Source of the DNA: Psilocybe azurescens
Taxonomy: Eukaryota; Basidiomycota; Agaricomycetes; Agaricales; Agrocybaceae
DNA: 64,000 nt
Assembly: GCA_023853785.1 (NCBI GenBank)
Contig: JAJIRX010000510.1
Location: 496,001-560,000, forward strand
Reading direction: 5' to 3'
The position numbers were made by a program, and so were the translations under genes. Of this stretch, positions 24,301 through 36,846 are shown one piece after another (the first letter of the stretch is position 1; each line of letters begins with the position of its first letter). The notes below the pieces were generated by a model, which ran no database searches, had not been told where the DNA came from, and worked only from the letters and a program-made list of their open reading frames with translations.

Positions 24301-27300
24301 TCTAATAAGTGCAAAGAAGGAGAAATCCATTCATGAAGACTAGCCTAACTTCAGATGTAGAATGCCTGGCCGAGTTATTGGCTCGTCCGGAAATAGTTCG
24401 GAGGAGGAGTTGAAAGTACAATACTATAGTAGACACGCGCGTGGGACATCCTCCCTGCACATCTCAAATCCGGATGCAGAGACCGGCCTCGGGCATGGGA
24501 GACAAATGGGCAAGACAGCTAAAAGAAGGGAGCGGAGAATGACGGTTTTTCCGCACCTATCGGTAAATCCCAACACCGTTGCCCACTACCCAGCAAATGC
24601 AGTTCATACCACTATGTCTAACCAGCGACAAGTTGACAGCACATATTTGCACACACACTGATGGGTTAGATACCGACGATGTGCCCCGGTATGTCAGAAG
24701 TTGTTGCTAAAATGGTGGGTAACATGAGAAGATTTTAGCTTTTATGGTACATTGAAGCCCCTACGAGGCTGAGAAGAGAAGGTAAAGAAGGGGATGTATG
24801 CCAAGAAGGGGGGTTGGTGCGGAGATCAATTAGTGCTACCTGTGTGTGTTGTGATCCAGATAATCTGATGCAATAAGATATCATGATATGAACTCACCGT
24901 GGTGCTCACCTGCAGGTCCAGAAGACGACGATGTAGAAATGATATTGATAGAAGCATGGAGCAACGATCCCTGAGCGGAAATTGGCAAAGACCATTTTTC
25001 TTAGCCACGAACACCTTGAGTGTTCTATGTCAAGGGACTGAGTTGCTCAAAGCTCCAAAGTGGCGGTCCCTATCGTGAGATATCATGCTACAAGTAAGTA
25101 GGTGACTAAATGTAAGTACTGGGTAAATAAATAGACAAACTTGCGTCACGCTGTAGTCGTCTTTGGGAGTTTTAGGTTCACATAATTGTTCTCTAGACTT
25201 GGGAACTGTCAACCTATATATGCCGTATTATGAGCTGAAAAATAATGTTGGATGTGCTGTACTCTAAGCGGACCTTTTTTAGTCTTTTTGAAACTCATTT
25301 CCGAGTCCCAAAGATGAAGAGTAAGTCCGACAACAGAAAGCCTAACATTAACACGCTCTCTTAATTCTCAGTTAGAATCCACGTTTATTTTCCATGAAAT
25401 GGGGACTATACCTAGCTATCATACTAATGCTACTCGAAATGCTGCACTAGGTGCCTACGAGGCACTCCCATGAGGCATCAAAGGGTAGGGTACAACCTCT
25501 TCTAATCATGCGCAAAAGTTAGCGAGACTAGCAATCAGCCATCAAAAGTGTGGCGTACAAGAATTATGGGCTTCCTATTCTGGCTTCACTACCAAAAGAC
25601 ACTGCTGCGCGGACTCTGACCCAGAAATTAAATAGGACGCATAGTGCAGGTGCTTGGTAAATGTCTGTGAATATGTTCTCTTATGCCGCCTGTAATGTAT
25701 GGGCCCCGACGGACCTGGGCAACATCCAGACAAGTCAGGACGAGTCGCATCTCTTCCAAAAAGTCTTAGATCAAACTTTCCTCAACCTATACCACAATAC
25801 TTGACAGGCACGCCGCAGTACGGAGGCTTACGGAGATGGATATGAGCTTGCTTCCAACCTGCAAACCATGATGCTCGCAAACCACTACGGAAGCAAATCT
25901 GACTAAAGCTTGGGAAGGCTAAACGATTTGCAGGCTGCATGCGCACCCAATCAGAGTTGATATTGAAGGATATTGATCAGCATCAACCAGCATCAACCCC
26001 CATCAACCCCAACGTTTCTTTGAGAATGGAATTACACAGATTCACGCGCAACCTTTTCATTCCACACAACATAGAGACAACCTGGGACGACCTGTCGCCA
26101 GTTTTGTTGGGATGCGCAGTCGTTTGTCTCCATAAAGAAGAAGTCGACGATTCACAACTATCCCACCATGACCATCGTAGCCGTGGAAGGTATAGTGTAA
26201 ATGAGGTTGTATATCGAGAGAGACTTTCTGTTGTACGTCGAACTCAGGAACTAGAGTCAACGCCAAGGCTGGCTGCCCAGACATCCTGCAAGTTGTTAGC
26301 AGGTCTGACTTTACCGCAGTTGCCCAATGTTGCCTAATGTTGTTAAATGAGGGCGTTCCCGACGCAGCGCGGAAGTTCTTGGCCTCACCACTGGATCTAT
26401 TACAAAGACAGCTCCGAAGCCACCCATTTCCAGTCCGAGCGAGTCGCATTTCTCAACACTATTTCCCGGAACAGCTGGAGCTCTGACAAGCCGAACACAC
26501 AGATTCCTCCAAGACCACGCGTAGCTTCATTCTCGAGATTTCGGAGATGGATACTGGTGGTTCACCGCTGTCGTCGATGAAATACGTAGGAGTGGTATCC
26601 GGGCCTCGGGTTCAGTCCCATTCCCCGAGGGCTACTCTATCCGCATACAACAGAGACAAATATCGGACAAACAGAGTGCCGTATGGCGGCAAGGCGTAAA
26701 TTGATCCGTTGAGGTTCGTGGACCACCTGTACTTAGAACCGGTTCGCTGCAAGGATGTGATAATTGTGGCTTTCTTAAACCAAGCCCACCAGAGCCCACG
26801 GTGTCTGTCGACGCTGTTGTACTTGTCCCGGATCTGCGTCTCAGTAATTTGACTATTGAGTTCTTCTTGACATGTCGAACCGCCCCCGAATTTATGATGT
26901 CGTCACATCCAGTGGCGGAGAGTTACATGTGTACAAAGGCGGAAAGGCAATTTCTAGTGATTCTAATTACTGACAAGATTCTAGACTGTCTTTTGACAAA
27001 ATAAGAACTTGTTCTTTCTCACAGTTGGTCTTCTTTTCTCGTCAGAATCTGGATATGTTAAACAACTTACTGGGCCCAAACTGGGCCGATATATTTTCGA
27101 TAGATTGTGTCGTCGATCTCTAACCCTTATCCACTCAATCTACGTAGATTATTCCTGGACATGATCTAGCAGCAGCAGTGTCAAACAGCTTGTCGAAAGT
27201 ACCATGCATGAATGGTGTCGATCCTCCGCCGTGTTACGGTAGCGTTCCATTCGTTCCTATCGAGCCACTGGGAGAACACATCTGGCTCCAACCCTGTAAC

Positions 27301-30109
27301 GTCGCTTTCCTTTCCCTGCATGTGATGCACGATTCTCCTCAAGTTTGGAGACAGAGAAGCCTCTTTAAAGCCTGCATAATTGCAGGAGAAGTTCTGGTGT
27401 ATTTTCCAGGCGTGGTTTTTCGGTTCGGTGACACGCACTCTATGTCTAAACCAAGGAACCAAGAAACGTTTTTGATTTCAACTTGATATCGATCTCTCCG
27501 CTTTTGCTGGCACCCTCCAGAAGGATGACCTTAATGAATTCATATATAGCGAGTGATTGTTGCTGGTCAGATACTTGTCACTGCTTGATTGGCGAGGGGC
27601 TTACCACTGCGGTGATAATAACTATACATTTCTAAGCCTTCACTAGCTTCACTTTATGTACTTGAATATCTTTCGTCATGTTTTCGTATTTGTAGGCCGC
27701 CTGCGCACACGAATAGTCGTCCAACAAGAATTGAGGTAGATTGTGTATATGCAGTTATCATGTTGGTGGCGAAGGAGAATTCAAAGAATTTAAATAGCAG
27801 TTGGCATGGAGAGAATCCAAGCTGAACTTTGAAGTGGGTCCGTCACAAAGTTATGAGAGCGCCGTTTCCATACGACGAAGCGTGGACTCTAGCCTACAGA
27901 CCGGGTAGGGACGAATATACCAACCCATCGCATGTGCCCCAACAGAGTATGGGCGCGTTCGGCTGCTCCAGTTTTCGAAAATGTTATGTGCGGACATTTT
28001 GCCAAAGGTAAATCCGACGGTACGTTCCCAGAGTCTATACAGATCTAGAGAAAAGAGAAAAACCAGGATCTGGTATCCCCTTTATGTCGACGAATTTAGA
28101 GTTGTGTGTCTTACGGGATGAAACGATCAACTTGACGGCGCGAGCAAGGTCCAATCAATCGTTCTCACTAAATGCATTTTTGAACCGTCCGATAGCATGT
28201 GCACGGTGTTTCTATTACTAGTTGATATTCCGTTGGTCTCCTTGTAGAAAGGCGTGAGTACTTGAGTTTCTAGGGTGCGTTGATATTCAATACAGTCGCA
28301 CCGCATAAGTACCCCATTTTTGTGCCCATGCTGGCACTTCGTCGTACAATTTATATGGACACGGTCCGAATGCTCGGTGGCGACACCTGCCTTGAGGAGG
28401 ATAGTACAGTCGAACCTGTCATAACCCATACTCCCTTGGTGGATGGTCCAGACTATAGGTTATGGGAGGTTATGGGTTATAAGAGGTTAATTTCCGGTTT
28501 GGTAGCGGCTCACACCTATGGGTTATTACAGATTATGGCGTATCACAGGTATGGGTTATGGCAGGTCCGACTGCGTATACAGAGGATGTGCGCCACTGTA
28601 CATAACATAGTTAGGGACATCTCGCCATACGAAATGACGTACTCGGCAAGTCTTCTGAACAAATTGTCTCCTCATCTTTCAATCATGTTACCATGTCCCG
28701 AAAAAGCATGGCTATCAATCGGTCCACCGGTGCCGTTACTGAAGTGATTGCAGGCGGATTTACAAGTGATTTGCTTCAAACTGGGTCTCTTTGTGTAGCA
28801 GGGTCAACTTTACTTACTGCTGGCGGCGGTTTGATTCAGGACGCGCCAGTATTGGTAATACGCTCGGCCTTGAAGTCGTCAGATCATTGCGGGCTTATTA
28901 AGTGACAATGGGTGACGAATATATGGTTCAGAGAAGCATTATGGCTGTACGTGCCACTTGGTTTTGACGAGTATCTGCTCTAATCCCGCCCCAACGATTG
29001 GAGTATGGGGATCCACTAACGTGTATGCCCTGCCGCCATGGAGGTCGCAACTGCTGCCTGCCTAAGCGAACGGTGCGAAAAGAGGTCCACAAGTCCACTG
29101 TGGTGACGCGGTCTGGCTCGCCGCTTACCCTACACATGAGTTACGGTTACAGGACCGAATTTCGAAAACTGGCATAACCTACATTAGGTCTTCCACATTA
29201 TCCCAACCTCATCAGACCTCGTCATGCGTGTGTCGGGTCGGCATTGTGTGAAATTGCCAGAAGTTACCAGATATCTGAACTTCCAAGAGGCTTGGGATTA
29301 TGGGCCAAGGTTCTTAGTTTGGATCGATCCCGGTGTACTTGTGTGTATTTCACCTCGATCCACAAAGACGCGGCATCTTGTGCGACTTTGTGTCATGCCT
29401 AATCTGCACTGGTAATGATGTTTGTCCATCGAATAGCGGGGAAGTTGGGAAGTTTGAATCTATGTAGAACAGCAGCGTTCAGAGATCGTTTACCCTCAGC
29501 AGAAGGACGGCAGCACTATTCCTGCCTGCTCTTAAGTGTGATGTGTATCCTGTCACTGGTCTGAGTAAACACTGCTATTTTGTTGGATTAGAGGTCTCTT
29601 GCCCGTGTCTTCTAGGCCGAATCCTACGGTCTGGATGGTGGCGAGTTAAAGATAGACATCTCGACCAAGTCCTAGACTTCAATCGCAGCTTTTGATAGAC
29701 AAAACAGAGCATTCATGGAGAAACTCCTTGTGGTGTGTTCACGGCAGAAAGTGATTATACGCCAAACCGCACTGAATACCATGAACCGTTCCGGTCGCCT
29801 TTGAAGAAAGAACTTCTAAGACAATTCACAGTATTGACACCGTCCCCCTGCGGGCTCCTGAAGGCAGGCAGCAGCAATCAGTGGTAGCTGGTGGTAATCG
29901 TTGAAAGAGTTGATGCTGATGAGCAACAGGACCAAATATAGAACTGCCACAACGGCAGGCTTGATTTGTCGGATTGTCCGCAATTGGAACATCCTTGGAT
30001 GGCAGGCCTCTTCCTTGGTGACACAAGTCTTTTCACACAATCCAGAGCTGCTCACTTTCTTTCCTGAAACCCCATCCTCCTACCTGTAACTTATTGCATC
30101 GCTTGAATA
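21301..30109. other. Gene-poor AT-rich island
   Basis: About 8.8 kb in which I recognise no complete gene. Open frames longer than 80 codons (for example 21353-21661, 21510-21944, 22829-23131, 25939-26337, 27178-27486 and 28280-28747) carry no motif I know and do not join into plausible exons. Base composition is lower in GC than in the first 20 kb. One small inverted-repeat element is present at 28407-28573. The island is probably decayed mobile DNA and old gene remnants, but no transposase or reverse transcriptase could be read. Confidence 0.4.
28407..28573. mobile_element. Small inverted-repeat element (pogo/Tc1-mariner-like MITE)
   Basis: The ends 28407-28431 and 28549-28573 are inverted copies of 25 nt with two mismatches. 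The left end starts CAGTCGAACCTGTCATAACC and the right end finishes GGCAGGTCCGACTG. Between them lie several words of the form TATGGGTTATGG. A start of CAGTCGAACC preceded by TA resembles terminal repeats of pogo-type elements, which duplicate TA. The right flank reads CGTA, so the duplication is imperfect or mutated. At 167 bp it has no coding capacity, so it would be a non-autonomous copy. Confidence 0.6.
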
Positions 30110-31700
30110 ATGGCGAAGGGACAAAAACGTGTTAGGAATGTTCAACCACATCCGGAACCGCCCCCCGTCGTTGTAGGCCGCCCATCGCCCTCGATTTCGC
30201 TGTCGGATTCATCGGAAACTGAGAATACGTCCAGGACCAGTGACCCGCACGGAGAAGATTCGTATGGACAATCAGCGTCGCGTCCTGGGTCCCCCTCTCG
30301 GCGAGCGAATGCAACCGATCCCAATGTGGCAGTGGACACCGAGGACAGTGTTACGTGTCAGTGGGAGGATTGCGGGGTGGTTTTTGTACACTTGCCGACG
30401 TTAATTGCACATATTCACCAAGGTAAGCAATCGTCAACCTATGACCTAATTTGTTAGAACTTGGTGTTTGTGACACAAACCGGAATTTCGGGATATGGGC
30501 GTCTGTTCCTCGACCGAATTTTCTGCTGCTTCCAACCCTATTGTGTTGCTGCTACTGAAGTTATCACAGAACTCTAAACATCTTGTGCTCTAGAACATAT
30601 TGGTGTCCATAAATCCAATTATACGTGCGAATGGACATCATGTCTACGAAGGGGTTTGCCACAAACCTCTCGTTTCGCCCTAATATCGCATATACGTTCG
30701 CATACGGGTGAAAAACCGTTCATATGTGAACTACCAGGTACGTCCTCAATCTCGCTTCTAGACCCTAATATTTAATAACTTAATCGTAACTAATTTAGAG
30801 TGCGATAAGTCCTTTACGCGTTCGGACGCCCTGGCCAAACATATGCGCTTGCAACACAATATCTCACCACCTGCGCCAGGGAGAGGTGGTTCACGCAAGA
30901 GAAAGCGGGGAGCGGAAGACGAGCATACCCAGGGTACTTCCACGCCAGTTGCGTCGGTTGTTGTATCTCCTCGATCTGTTCCTAACATTAGCGGTTTTAA
31001 TATGTTCAAGGTTGAGCCTCGGACCCCCTCCGAGGCTATCGACGACGCTAGCAACGGGTTGACTCAAGAGTACCTTAAATCACGAAATAAATCTGGCACC
31101 AATGGGCGCCAGCGCCGACAGCCACGTCCTTCGCAGCTGCACTCACAACATACGCCCTCACCCGAAGGCGGCGAAGACGAAGAAGGTTATTCTTCATCGT
31201 CCGAAGATAATCTACCTGCTCATCTACAGGAACATTTCGATGAAACGACGGGTCTAGTACTCGGCCGTACGCCGGCTAAAGCCATGTACCTTTGTATGAA
31301 AGCAAAACAGCGATTTGCCCTTGACCAGCACACCAAATTGTTGGAGCAACTTCGCGACGCCAAAAATGACCTGAGGAAGGAGAAAGAGGAAAAGGAGGGC
31401 GCTTTGGATTTGCTCCTTCGACGAATGCTTGGGTGCGTACCTTAAGGCCTGGATCTTGTCAATTTCAATTTCGTCTGACGATCTTTTGAAAGACCGGATG
31501 CTGAGATCCTCATGTCCTTGCCTGCACCAGCGGAAACGTCCACCGTTGGCTCAACGGACTCTAACCATACAGCAGGGCCTCATGCTGCATTGGTTTCTGC
31601 GACAGCACCTCCTGCTGTAGCTCCCACTACCATCAATGCGCGACGTGACGGCGGGCCATTACCCATACGTCGCTGGCCGTCTGTCGCTACTAAGAGTTGA
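30110..31700 (+). CDS. C2H2 zinc-finger protein, Iec1-like
   Basis: Starts MAKGQKRVRNVQPHPEPPPV. An acidic/Ser-rich N-terminus leads to finger 1, CQWEDCGVVFVHLPTLIAHI.., whose second His lies across the intron from about 30422 in the exon starting EHIGVHKSNY. Finger 2 is CEWTSCLRRGLPQTSRFALI..H..H, followed by the linker HTGEKPF. Finger 3 is C..ECDKSFTRSDALAKHMRL, again split by an intron. A basic stretch GGSRKRKRG follows, then an acidic Ser-rich part and a C-terminal coiled-coil-like helix (QHTKLLEQLRDAKNDLRKEK). It ends RRWPSVATKS. The three-finger layout with TSRFALISHIRSHTGEKPF resembles the GLI/ZIC-like group and the Iec1 subunit of the INO80 complex in fission yeast; the latter is inference. 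Three introns, frame intact. Confidence 0.8.
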
Positions 31701-32712
31701 GTTTATTTTCAGGGTCTTTGGCGTCGATTATCTGTGTCGTATGTTTTACACCTAATTGGCGTATGTATCTTGGACTTTTGTGTTTCTAGAACGACTCTTT
31801 TTCCATGTATATTATAATACCCTTTCCGCCCAATTGCTTATGTTAATCACAATCTAGCATCATCGATGACCATTGACTTTCGTTGCCGTTCATTCATCCA
31901 GCCTGGCGATGAGCATGCTACAATCTAAAAGCAATCCCATGATGATTTTTACTGCATCCATTTAGTTTAGAACTTTCTCCCCTTCAGTCCATAGCACATG
32001 CCTGACTACTAGACTAGTGGATACCTTTTTCATCAGGTTTAATTGATTGTAGTTGATTAGCCCTCGGCAGAATTCGGCCATATTACTTTTGGCGATATCA
32101 CAATTACCGAATGAACATCGACATTCTGACATCTTATCGAAGGCGCGGTCTCGACCCATCGAATTACAAGTCATATTAGGTTGTTATTTCCCATCAGGAA
32201 TCAGGATGGAAAGTGCATAATGACACGGTAGGGTTGCCTACACTTCTATTAGGAAACGCACAAAGACCGTGAAGCCCAGTAACTTTTTCGCGTCCTCGTT
32301 GGAGTGAGAAGACTTTCGACTTTCCAGTCTCAACTCAACTCATCCTGGTAAAGCGCCAAACGCAGTAGCCGACGACCGCGAACAGCTCGTCTGTGGCGCA
32401 TTCCATGGAGATATTCTGTTCCATGTTCTTTTAATTTGGCCTATAATGGTAGGACGCACTTGGCAACCGTATGCATTCTTGAATGCTCCACCCCCACAGT
32501 CTGTCAGCTTTTCTCTAACCTTGTTTCTCTAGCATTAGAACTTAGACCTTATCTATTACAACCATTCCTTCATCGTCATCCCTCATTAATTCGACGTCCG
32601 ACTCTATGTCTTGTTGAGATCTTTCTTCAGCTTCAGCCCATCTCGAACGCAACACACGCAACTCACAGTGCACTGTGCACACCCTGGTTCATTGCCCGAG
32701 CGCGGTCGAGGG
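31701..32712. other. Intergenic between zinc-finger gene and DUF6533 gene
   Basis: About 1 kb. It holds the 3' end of the upstream gene and the promoter and leader of the downstream one. The open frame 32436-32828 overlaps the true start of the DUF6533 gene in another frame and is a shadow. Nothing else seen. Confidence 0.45.
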
Positions 32713-34334
32713 ATGGCGTTGGTTGTGGATTTTTCAAAATACGGCCTGGAGGACCTTTATTCTGCGAAATGGAGCATTTTGGAGGGACGCTATGCGATGG
32801 TAGCCATGTTTTGCTTGCAGCTATATGAGTGGATCTCCAAGTGCGTTTACCTTTTCCTGCTTGCTATTATGCGTGTTCAAGATCATGTCTAACTGAACCC
32901 CCCGCTGTAGTATACGGCAGGAAGTCAGGCTGGTACGGGCTGCTTCACATCCATCTGCATTTCCCTCTGGCCTTCGGTCTGACTCCTAGGCTTTTTTGGA
33001 ACACGCGATTACAGATACACAACGCGCCGTGGACGAGCCTTAAATATATGTACCTCCTCTGTCGGTACTATCCCATTGCACTGTGGATCCTTGTGATGTG
33101 GGCATACGTTGGGGACCACGATGTAGAGACGTGCGATCGCGTCGCGCATGCTGTCCACGCTCTCCTAGCTCCATGTGTGAGTAAAATGATGTTGGCTTCC
33201 AAACCCCTTGTCATCAACGTCGCTTATCACAAAATACAAAACTTTTTTATGACAGCAATGCTTCTCACAGGGTGGGTCTGATGTCACTTGCTTTTGAGTA
33301 ATTAACTTGCTTACTGGCATTATAATGCCTGAACAGCTGTTATGCTGATGAGAGCATATGCGTTTACTGGAAGGAACAGCCGCGTGTTGGTCCTGCTGGG
33401 CACTGGATATCTTTCTTTAGTCGGCGTTGATATTTGGGTGTTTTGTACTAGGGTTGAGATTCCCCCGCCGATTCTATATATGGTTCTCAACGGTACCGGA
33501 TGCTTCCCAAACTATGGAGCTGGTGTTATGGGCCTGCGGATAGGTGTGAGTGTACTGCCAGCCTAAATTTATTTCTGAACGTCGCGCCTAATGCCTTTTT
33601 TGCAGTATTCAATGGTATGTCTTTGTTATTATATTTCTGGAAATATATTGCCATAACGGAAAATGGAATTAGCTGGCCGCTATCCTAATGGACTTGCTGT
33701 CTTTGGTCGTCGTAGTTGTCGTATGAATTCACTTTGTCTTCATTTTTAAACCTCTACTTACCTTCTATTTCCAGTATTGTGTAAAATCTAAGTGGAAAAG
33801 AGATGTCTCGCTTGCTCGCTACTTTGTCAGCCAGGGTAAGTTTTGTATATATGCTCCCTGACTGTTGCTGAAAGCGATTTACTCCAGGTCTCACCGCGTT
33901 TGCTTTCGTGATGGTTATTAATATCGCGACTGCTATTACATATTTTCGGTAACCACATTGAAATAATTTGCGAAACTGAGGATGAACGCTGGTCACTCAC
34001 CTAGTTTCCGATTGTAGGCCACCAAGTTATCACACCGGCATAGGATTGCCTGTGATTCTCGTCGTTTCAAACGTCGTGGTAAATTTTACCCTCATCTCTA
34101 TGATAAACCTCGATTTGACTCGGCGTTTCTTTCTAGGCATGCAGACTGTTAGAAATTTCTCTTCTTTTCTGTTTCAACTGACCTTAATCTGACTGATACG
34201 TTTTTGACAGCATCCTAGACCTTAGGAATCAAGTCACGCCCACCGACACAGTACTCGCTCGACGACATTCCTGTATAGTCGACGATGCCTTAGATCTTCC
34301 TCCAGGTGACTCCTGGATAATAAAACCTGCATAG
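32713..34334 (+). CDS. DUF6533-type seven-helix membrane protein
   Basis: Basidiomycete-expanded membrane family of unknown function. Starts MALVVDFSKYGLEDLYSAKW. Splicing gives MFCLQLYEWISNIRQEVRLI, then PWTSLKYMYLLCRYYPIALW, the signature of DUF6533: an acidic/basic R-Q-E-V-R-L motif followed by P-W-T..K..YL..RY. Later helices are VMLMRAYAFTGRN, VLVLLGTGYLSLVGVDIWVF, the exon with LAAILMDLLSLVVVVV, GLTAFAFVMVINIATAITYF and the stretch GLPVILVVSNVVACR. It ends with a soluble tail LPPGDSWIIKPA. Seven or eight short introns, including 32842-about 32909 and about 32930-33013. No frame breaks seen. The seven-helix layout suggests a sensor or receptor-like role, but that is inference. Confidence 0.8.
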
Positions 34335-35383
34335 ATTTTTGTACATTACACACATGGACATTTTTGCCATCTATTCAATTGTACTATACTCGCGCTCGTA
34401 GCAGCGTATATACTTACGCATACTTTATTATTCGTCCTTATTTATGCTGGTTCGACTGAAGTAGTGCACAACACCCTATTCATTCAAATTTAAATCCATT
34501 ACACAGCTTAAAGTCAATTTAACGTTCTTGACAATTGCCACAGGACTTCTCAAGCAGTCTCAAGGACTCAGACATGGGCATCAGAGACAGCATTGCTGTT
34601 AGTGACTGACCTATACAGCCAGTTAGCGGTAAAAGCTGCTGCAACGATGTTGAAAGAGCTCTGCCTAATCACCCCCACAAAATCCCGATGATAGGCGCTC
34701 AAGTGCTGGGGCACGAAATATCCAACTTGATCGAGAAGGAAAAAGGGTCCGAAGTACAAGTCTCGCTTCATACCAAGAGAGAACAAGCTTTAAACCTCAA
34801 AGCAACTCAAACATTCATTTTCTTTGCAATTCTACCGACGATGGTACTGGATATCATCCTGGTTCATTTCAACACCAAGTGGTCTGGGAGATCATTCTGA
34901 GGGCTGACCAAGAACTTTCTTAATATCCTTGTCATAAATTCACTACCACAGATGAGAAGCTTTGCTGCAATTAGTCACAGAATTTCGAGGCAATAATACA
35001 ATTCAGTGATTCAAATGAAACTTGGGAATCAAGGAGAGATAGTCGGATTGAACATTGAAAACAGCGCAGACCACTGAGCTTCGGTAGAGCGTTAAGTTTT
35101 CGAGAGTCGATCAGATGGCCAGCAAAAGGTTAAAAACAGTGAGAAAGCGGGACCGTGGCTATTGGAAGTTAGCCAACTGACGTTGCAATGAGGTTGACCT
35201 TGGGTTTAACAAGGTGAGCCAAGGTTTTTGCTAGACCCTTAACTGTTTGTCCTTATTACTTTCAGTTTCCTTTGACATAAGCGTGTCTTTGAGTCTTGAC
35301 GATATTAGCCCTACGGACCAAATCTTGAACTTGAATACTTACACCCACCAGTTACGCATCTACAATTCAAACAGTTCTCAACT
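34335..35383. other. Intergenic upstream of TAF11
   Basis: About 1 kb, AT-rich. Short open frames such as 34688-34900 have no domain. A tRNA D-arm-like word near 35070 lacks the rest of a tRNA. Presumed 3' region of the DUF6533 gene and the TAF11 promoter. Confidence 0.4.
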
Positions 35384-36846
35384 ATGACAACTCCATACTC
35401 ATCATATTCCATTCCTGGCAACCAAACCCCATTTACACCGAATCCAGCCCAAATAGCACAGATTCAAACGCAAACAACGGCGCAATTCGCCTCTGTTCTG
35501 TCCAGTGCCCATTTTGATTCACAAAGTCAGCCCGGAACTCCTACACCCGCTGGACGTGGGCGGCCCAGAGGATCGGGTACGGGAGCAAAACGGGGAAGAA
35601 AACCAAAAATGCTGTACTTCCTGAGGCATCGTCCCCGCGGCCGTTCATGACAAACACTTTCGCTTCAAATGTATCATCTGCCTCCGGTGTAGCAAGCTCA
35701 TCAACCTCCGGTGCTAATGCACAATATCCACGGGTACATTGGGCCATGCCAAACTCTAGTACTGGGGGAACAGAGAACACTGAGGGAGCATCAACGTCGA
35801 TGGATGGCGGATCTGGGAGTGCTGCTGCTGCAGGAAACAATGTTAGCGGAGAAGTAGGAACGTCGAATATGGCTGGAGACCAGGCTGCTTCCGCCTCAGG
35901 ACAGAATGGAGACGCGTTACCGATGATTTCTTCAGTAATCGATCCTGCGTTGATCGGTGCTGCAGGCACGGTGGTCAGTGGCAGTCGACGAGCTACACCG
36001 ATTCCCGACTTGTCTGCCTTCCCAGGGAGAGGGACTCCTCAACCACCGCCAACTACCGGACGGGGTGGAACCGTCGTTGTAGATGAAGAAGCCGAAGGAG
36101 ACGACGAACTGTTACCTGCTATGGCCGACGACGATTATTCGGCGCAGTTGTCGTGGCAGAGCCAGTCAAAGGATAATTTGAAGTATGTGACATTCTCCCT
36201 TTTCCTTTTGTTGCTTTTTTTAGACAAATTTTGCTAACATTCACATCTTTCCTTTGTAGAGTATTGATGGATAATCTAAGTCCAGCACAGTACGACCGGT
36301 TCGAGGCATATAGACGTCATGCCCTACCTAAACAGGCTGTTAGGAAGGTGGGTATCGTCTATCGAATTACAAAGCAATTGTCTGATGCGTCAATCTCGGT
36401 AGGTTATACAGCAAACACTTGGTCAACAGGTATCACAACCGGTAGCTCAGATTATTGCTGGGTTCTCAAAGGTCTTCGTTGGGGAGATTGTTGAAAAAGG
36501 TCAGTGCACAAATTCTAGATGCGTTTCTCTAAGTTTCCTGCCTGGCCTGAGGCCATTTTTCGGTGAAACGATCTTCTCATATCCAAGTTCTATTGCTTGT
36601 CCTATGCTGTCCAAGATGTTTTATTCTTTATAGCGCGAGATCTCTATCATAATTGTCGCTGATGCTTACATTTTTATTTCACTCCCTTTGCTTCTTTTTA
36701 CAGCTCGTGCTGTGCAAACTAGACGTGGTGATACAGGACCTTTATCTCCTGACCACTTGCGTGAAGCATACAGAGCTTATCAAGAAGAAACAGGACACGT
36801 AGGCGCAGCAAGGCCTATAAGGGCGAAAAAGCTGTTTGTGCGATGA
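35384..36846 (+). CDS. TAF11: TFIID subunit TAF11
   Basis: Histone-fold subunit of the general transcription factor TFIID, which pairs with TAF13. Starts MTTPYSSYSIPGNQTPFTPN. The N-terminal part is Ser/Gly/Ala-rich and includes an AT-hook-like stretch GRGRPRGSGTGAKRGRKPK. The conserved C-terminal domain is assembled from three exons: VLMDNLSPAQYDRFEAYRRH then ALPKQAVRK; after an intron, VIQQTLGQQVSQPVAQIIAG then FSKVFVGEIVEK; after a long intron, ARAVQTRRGDTGPLSPDHLR then EAYRAYQEETGH. The QYDRFEAYRR, ALPK, VSQPV, KVFVGE and GPLSPDHLREAYR blocks are diagnostic. The frame breaks once, at the A run 35605-35609, which is one base short. Since TAF11 is essential in yeast, this is most likely a sequence error. 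Ends IRAKKLFVR. Confidence 0.92.

Noticed and set aside
25939..26449. Overlapping frames of about 130 codons on both strands in the island
   Set aside because: No recognisable motif and no exon structure; not enough to call a gene.
35060..35130. tRNA-like D-arm word (AGCTTCGGTAGAGCG) suggesting a tRNA gene
   Set aside because: No matching acceptor stem, anticodon arm or GTTCGA-type T-loop at the right distance.
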